A stretch of 11,324 bases of DNA from Acidobacteriota bacterium (GTDB lineage: Bacteria; Acidobacteriota; Terriglobia; Terriglobales; Acidobacteriaceae), in NCBI GenBank assembly GCA_021810735.1, contig JAJZIF010000077.1, forward strand, positions 1-11,324, written 5' to 3'. This document shows, piece by piece, positions 7,545 to 11,324 of this stretch. The stretch's first letter is position 1. Every line of letters starts with the position of its first letter. Under the pieces are notes generated by a model. It saw only the letters and a program-made list of their open reading frames with translations. It searched no databases and was not told the origin of the DNA. The position numbers and the translations under genes are program-made.

Positions 7545-9632
7545 ATGCATTTTCTTCCTTATTTCAGGCGCGTCTGCCTGGCTGTGTTGCTGCTTTGCCT
7601 GGCTGTACCGGATGGTGCGGCGGAGAGCTACAGCGCGCAGCAGTTCCAGCATGCGCAGCGGATGCATGCCTCGCTGGACGGGAAACTGACGACGCGGCGT
7701 ACCCGACGCGACTACGACCGCGTGATGGACGCCTACCGCAACGTTTACATGGATGATCCGGGTTCGCCCTATGCCGTGGCGGCAATGGCGGCGACAGCGG
7801 ATTTGTATGCCGAGGAGGGCCGGGTGTTTCATGATCCGGCGCTGCTGCACAGAGCGATTGGGCAATACGAGGCTTTGCGGCAGCAATATCCGCGGAATGA
7901 TTATGCGTATTCGGCACTGCTAAACGAGGGTGACATTTACGAACTGGATCTGGGGGAACTGGCACGAGCGCGGCAGAAGTTTGAATTGTTTTTGCGCTTG
8001 TATCCGCATAACCCGCTGGGGGAAGAGGCGCGGTATGAGCTGGCGGCGATTCGTCGGCGTGAGCGGCCTACTCAGGTGCGGCGGGAAACGGCTGTGGCGC
8101 GCGGGATGCAGAGCCATCCGGCACGTCCTATGAAGCAGCCAGCCGGGCTGGCAGCGCGGACGGCAGCGGGGTTGGCAGTCCCTGTTCCACGCAGGAGCAA
8201 GCCAATGATGGGCGTGCCGAGTGCAGCGATAGCGACGCCGGTGACAAGTCCGCCAGAGCGTCCTGTGGCGATGGCAGCGCCGGCCGTAGCCGGAAACCCG
8301 GAGTTGCCGCAGGTAATGAGCATCCAGCACTGGTCGACGGCGGACTCGACCCGGGTGGTGATTGCGCTGCAGAAGGAAGTGCAATACGAGGCGGCGCGGA
8401 CGACGAATCCGGACCGGATTTTCTTTGATCTGTATGGGGCGCGGCTTTCTCCCTCACTGATGGGGCGGTCGACGGAAACGGTGCAGGACGGCTTCCTGAA
8501 GGGCATCAGCGTGACGCAACTGACGCAGGATGTGACGCGGGTGGTGCTGGATGTGAGCCCGGTGAGCAACTACTCGGCGTTCTATCTGCCGACGCCTCCG
8601 CGGCTGATTGTGGATGTGCGCGGGCGCGCGCAGGAGGTAGCGGGAAAGCGATCATCAAAGGTTACAAATAGATTGCCCGGGAATGAACTGGCGGCAATGA
8701 GGGAGCCGACGCACGAGGTAAAAGCAACGCTAGCGCCCACTATGGCGCCGGTTGCGGCCAGGGTTCCGGAAACGAAGCCCGCGCCGGATGCGCCGGAGCG
8801 AGGCGCAAACAACAGCAATGCGCTGCCTCCGCCGCTCAAGAGCATGCGTGCAGCAGTGCCGGGACGACCGGCGGTGGTTCCGGTGATGCAGCCGAATGCT
8901 CCGACGATGGTGCGTGCGCTGGGGCTGAAGATTCATCGGATTGTAATTGATCCCGGACATGGCGGGCACGACTCAGGAACGATTGGACCGAACGGCCTGG
9001 AAGAAAAGACGGTGGCGTTGGACGTGGCACTTCGGCTGGGACGGCTTCTGCGACGGAAGCTGGGCGTACAGGTGTTTTATACGCGCGACACGGATACATT
9101 CATTCCACTGGAGACGCGGACCGCGATTGCCAACAAGGACAGGGCAGATCTGTTCATCTCGATTCACGTGAACTCGAATCCCGACACGGCGATACGGGGC
9201 GTTGCGACTTATTACCTGAGCTTTACGAATTCGGCGGATGCGCTGGAACTGGCGGCAAGAGAGAACGCGGTATCGAAGCAGTCGATTCATCAACTCTCTG
9301 GACTGGTGAAGAAGATTGCGCTCAATGACAAGCTGAACGAGTCGCGAATTTTTGCGCAAGATGTGGAACAAAGCCTTTACAACGGGCTGAAGCAAGGCAA
9401 TCCGGGCTTTGAGGATCTGGGCGTGAAGAAGGCTCCGTTTGTGGTGCTGATAGGGGCGAATATGCCGTCGATTCTGGCGGAAATTTCGTTCCTGTCGAAT
9501 CCGGAGTCAGCACAGGATCTGACCGAGCCAGCCTATCGGGAGCGGATTGCCGAGGCACTCTACCGGGGTGTGGCCAGGTACGTGGACTCTGTGAACGGGA
9601 TGAGTCTTGCCCGGAATGGCGGCGGGAACTAG
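7545..9632 (+). CDS. Exported N-acetylmuramoyl-L-alanine amidase (AMIN + Amidase_3)
   Basis: This periplasmic zinc hydrolase would cut the bond between muramic acid and the stem peptide of peptidoglycan, as AmiA/B/C do during cell separation. The 695-residue product has a signal peptide ending near DGAA, then a helical TPR-like region (about residues 60-170). An Ala/Pro-rich linker leads to an AMIN domain (about 257-360), which in relatives targets the enzyme to peptidoglycan or the division site. A second Ala/Pro linker leads to the Amidase_3 domain from about 465. Zinc and catalytic residues are visible: H472 (DPGHGG), E487 (GLEEKT), H541 (SIHVNS) and E646 (AEISFLSN). It is longer than E. 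coli AmiC (about 417 residues) because of the TPR-like region and linkers. An in-frame GTG at 7527 is possible, but the signal peptide and TATAAT favour the ATG at 7545. No Shine-Dalgarno is well spaced. Confidence 0.92.
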   Translation: MHFLPYFRRVCLAVLLLCLAVPDGAAESYSAQQFQHAQRMHASLDGKLTTRRTRRDYDRVMDAYRNVYMDDPGSPYAVAAMAATADLYAEEGRVFHDPALLHRAIGQYEALRQQYPRNDYAYSALLNEGDIYELDLGELARARQKFELFLRLYPHNPLGEEARYELAAIRRRERPTQVRRETAVARGMQSHPARPMKQPAGLAARTAAGLAVPVPRRSKPMMGVPSAAIATPVTSPPERPVAMAAPAVAGNPELPQVMSIQHWSTADSTRVVIALQKEVQYEAARTTNPDRIFFDLYGARLSPSLMGRSTETVQDGFLKGISVTQLTQDVTRVVLDVSPVSNYSAFYLPTPPRLIVDVRGRAQEVAGKRSSKVTNRLPGNELAAMREPTHEVKATLAPTMAPVAARVPETKPAPDAPERGANNSNALPPPLKSMRAAVPGRPAVVPVMQPNAPTMVRALGLKIHRIVIDPGHGGHDSGTIGPNGLEEKTVALDVALRLGRLLRRKLGVQVFYTRDTDTFIPLETRTAIANKDRADLFISIHVNSNPDTAIRGVATYYLSFTNSADALELAARENAVSKQSIHQLSGLVKKIALNDKLNESRIFAQDVEQSLYNGLKQGNPGFEDLGVKKAPFVVLIGANMPSILAEISFLSNPESAQDLTEPAYRERIAEALYRGVARYVDSVNGMSLARNGGGN

Positions 9633-9755
9633 CCGGGACCGCGCGTCCATCGAATCGCGACTTCGCCGCAAAAACCTCTTACTGCAAAGATCACAAAAAA
9701 CGCTGAGCGCTGACCACACGGGGGCTGGCCGTACAGGAATGCGTAATTTTAGAAG

Positions 9756-9781
9756 TTTAACGGTTTAGTTTGACGCTTTAG
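9756..9781 (+). repeat. Two 13-nt tandem repeats, possible operator
   Basis: TTTAACGGTTTAG (9756-9768) is followed directly by TTTGACGCTTTAG (9769-9781), with two mismatches. The second unit contains the TTGACG candidate -35 hexamer. Tandem half-sites overlapping a -35 are a common layout for transcription factor binding, so this may be the operator of the GH9 gene. A chance repeat cannot be excluded. Confidence 0.45.
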
Positions 9782-9799
9782 TCGTGGCGTAGGTAGGAT
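9770..9799 (+). promoter_or_regulatory. Candidate sigma70-type promoter of the GH9 gene
   Basis: TTGACG (9770-9775) and TAGGAT (9794-9799) are separated by 18 nt and match the -35 and -10 consensus at five and four of six positions. Transcription would begin near 9806, giving a leader of about 29 nt that includes the GGAG ribosome site at 9823-9826. This is the best two-part promoter I see in the window. Confidence 0.5.
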
Positions 9800-9834
9800 T
9801 CGGTCGCGAAGCAATTACGACTGGAGATGCCGCA

Positions 9835-11324
9835 ATGTTCTCTCGACCCCGAACGGTTGCACCGGTGTACCTGTTGATAGCCCTGTTCTTGAGCCTGTCT
9901 TCCTTTGGCGCGCAGCTGAACATGAAGGTGACCGATAACGGCTACCTGCGGGGGCGCGGCGTGAGCGTGATGCTCTATGACGACGTGTACAGTCCCGTGT
10001 TCTTTGACCAGAAGGACTCGGCGATGCAGATTATTCTGCACGGGCACAGGATTGCGACGAATGGCAGTGTGCGGCTTTCACCGACGCCGGAGCAGTGGGG
10101 TCCGATTCCGCACATTCTGAGCCACCAGGCGGACAAGGCGCATGACCGGCTCACGGCGAGTCTTGCTTATCCCGCATACCACCTGAGCTACCACGTGGTG
10201 GTGAGCGCCGAACCGGGTGGAGTGAAAGTGACGGTGAATCTGGACAAGCCGCTGCCGGAGGACCTGGTAGGCAAGGCGGGCTTCAACCTGGAATTTTTGC
10301 CTTCGATCTACGAGGACAAGTCGTACGTGGTGGACGACAAAGTGTTTGGGGTGATGCCGCGCTATCCAGAGAGCAGGATGACAGCGGATCTGCCGAAGCC
10401 AGGCGCGCCGAAGCAGGTGTGGTACGTGGCGCAGTGGCGGAAGGCGAGAAAATACATGGTGCCGCTTCCATTTGCCGAAGGGAAGAGCATTACGCTGGCG
10501 GCGGGCAATCCGCTGGACCGGATCAGCGTGACTACGGATACGGGGATGCTGCGTCTCTACGACGGCAGGAACCAGGCGCAGAATGGCTGGTTTGTGCTGC
10601 GCACGTTGATTCCTGCGGGCAAGACGAAGGACGCAGTGGTCTGGCATATTCGGCCGAATTACATTCCGAACTGGGTGCGGCCGCCGATGATTGCCCACAG
10701 CCAGGCAGGGTATGCGACGGATTTCTCGAAGGTCGCGGTTATCGAGCTGGACCCGCATTTCGACGCCCCGAAAACGGCGGAGTTGTTGCGGCTCTCCAGC
10801 GATGGGACGTACCAGAAGGTTTTCGAGGCACCGGTTTCGAAGCCGATGCCGTGGATGCGCTATGACTACGTGAAGTTTGATTTTTCATCGGTGAAGCGGC
10901 CGGGGTTATACGAAATTGAATACGCTGGTAAGCGGACGGCTGTGTTTCCAATTGCCCACGATGTTTACAACAGAACTTGGCAGACAACGCTGGACTGCTT
11001 TTTGGCTGAGCAGATGGACCATGTTTCTGTACTGGACGCTTACCACATGTGGCATGGCGTCGCGCATCTGGACGACGCATTGCAGGCTCCGCCGAACACG
11101 CCGCACTTTGACGGGTACTGGATGGGCAAGCATACGTATTCCCCATACAAGCCGGGGCAGCATGTTCCAGGGTTGAACGTAGGCGGATGGTTTGACGCCG
11201 GCGATTACGATAACGATGCTTTTGGGCAGTACCTGACGATCGAGAATCTTGCGCTGACGTACACGACTTTCCATCCAAAGTGGGACGAACTGACAGTGAA
11301 CGAAACGGCGCGGAGCGTGGTGAT
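9835..11324 (+). CDS. Exported glycoside hydrolase family 9 (cellulase-like), 3' end outside window
   Basis: The frame is open from the ATG to the window end, giving 496 codons with the C-terminus missing. GGAG at 9823-9826, 8 nt before the ATG, supports the start. A signal peptide (residues 1 to about 25, cleavage after FGA) indicates export. Residues about 26-285 form a module I cannot assign, rich in beta-type sequence. From about 287 (AHSQAGY) an Ig-like CelD_N domain of the kind preceding GH9 catalytic domains runs to about 375. The (alpha/alpha)6 GH9 domain then begins. Its catalytic signature GGWFDAGDYDND places D454 and D457 as the base and its partner; the acid Glu lies beyond the window. 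Family members cut beta-1,4-glucans such as cellulose, and some act on other beta-glycans including chitosan oligosaccharides. The exact substrate is open. Confidence 0.88.
   Translation, partial: MFSRPRTVAPVYLLIALFLSLSSFGAQLNMKVTDNGYLRGRGVSVMLYDDVYSPVFFDQKDSAMQIILHGHRIATNGSVRLSPTPEQWGPIPHILSHQADKAHDRLTASLAYPAYHLSYHVVVSAEPGGVKVTVNLDKPLPEDLVGKAGFNLEFLPSIYEDKSYVVDDKVFGVMPRYPESRMTADLPKPGAPKQVWYVAQWRKARKYMVPLPFAEGKSITLAAGNPLDRISVTTDTGMLRLYDGRNQAQNGWFVLRTLIPAGKTKDAVVWHIRPNYIPNWVRPPMIAHSQAGYATDFSKVAVIELDPHFDAPKTAELLRLSSDGTYQKVFEAPVSKPMPWMRYDYVKFDFSSVKRPGLYEIEYAGKRTAVFPIAHDVYNRTWQTTLDCFLAEQMDHVSVLDAYHMWHGVAHLDDALQAPPNTPHFDGYWMGKHTYSPYKPGQHVPGLNVGGWFDAGDYDNDAFGQYLTIENLALTYTTFHPKWDELTVNETARSVV

Larger units (their letters stand above)
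9633..9834. other. Intergenic region upstream of the GH9 gene
   Basis: This 202-nt spacer is visibly richer in A+T than the surrounding genes. The first part, after the amidase stop, has only a short GGAC-CGCGC-GTCC hairpin without a T run, so no convincing terminator. The second part carries the 13-nt tandem repeat and a candidate promoter. No small gene is supported. Confidence 0.6.

Noticed and set aside
10078..10758. Minus-strand frame of 226 codons opposite the GH9 gene
   Set aside because: The plus frame has a ribosome site, signal peptide, CelD_N and GH9 motifs; the antisense product is His/Arg-rich with no motif.
1..11324. CRISPR array, insertion sequence, toxin-antitoxin or defence system
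   Set aside because: No regularly spaced repeats, transposase, integrase or paired small genes are visible on either strand.

Overview
The window is about 11.3 kb of high-G+C bacterial DNA carrying a tRNA gene and six protein genes. One of these, at the right edge, is incomplete. The gene styles suggest an environmental, polymer-degrading bacterium, probably an acidobacterium of the Terriglobia type: an exported VOC-fold protein, a secreted adenosine deaminase-like enzyme, a GH9 glycanase with a large N-terminal module, and an AMIN-type cell-wall amidase with an Ala/Pro-rich linker. That placement is inference from protein style, not from a marker-gene comparison.

Left end (1-498): an intact tRNA-Phe(GAA) gene on the minus strand (174-248). 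Just downstream of it, in the tRNA's own direction, lies a degenerate second copy of its 3' half inside a tandem duplication of about 114 bp. Two adjacent perfect hairpins sit at the 5' end of the tRNA. The rest is spacer up to the first protein gene.

Genes 1 and 2 (499-3333, plus strand) are a tightly coupled pair: an exported adenosine deaminase-superfamily hydrolase and a GT1-type glycosyltransferase, 3 nt apart. Gene 3 (3404-4351, minus) converges on them and encodes an exported protein with two VOC domains. It is divergent from gene 4, alaS (4493-7408, plus), a full-length alanyl-tRNA synthetase with class II, editing and C-Ala parts. The synthetase carries an unusual in-frame segment of about 92 codons with lower G+C and atypical codons. 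Gene 5 (7545-9632, plus) is an exported N-acetylmuramoyl-L-alanine amidase with a helical/TPR-like region, an AMIN domain and an Amidase_3 domain. After a 202-nt spacer with a plausible promoter and a 13-nt tandem repeat, gene 6 (9835 to beyond 11324) begins an exported GH9 glycoside hydrolase.

Most of this is ordinary chromosomal content and I see no clear new defence or mobile system. The best leads are the foreign-looking insert in AlaRS, the broken tandem copy of tRNA-Phe, the repeat overlapping the putative GH9 promoter, and the unassigned N-terminal half of the GH9 protein.
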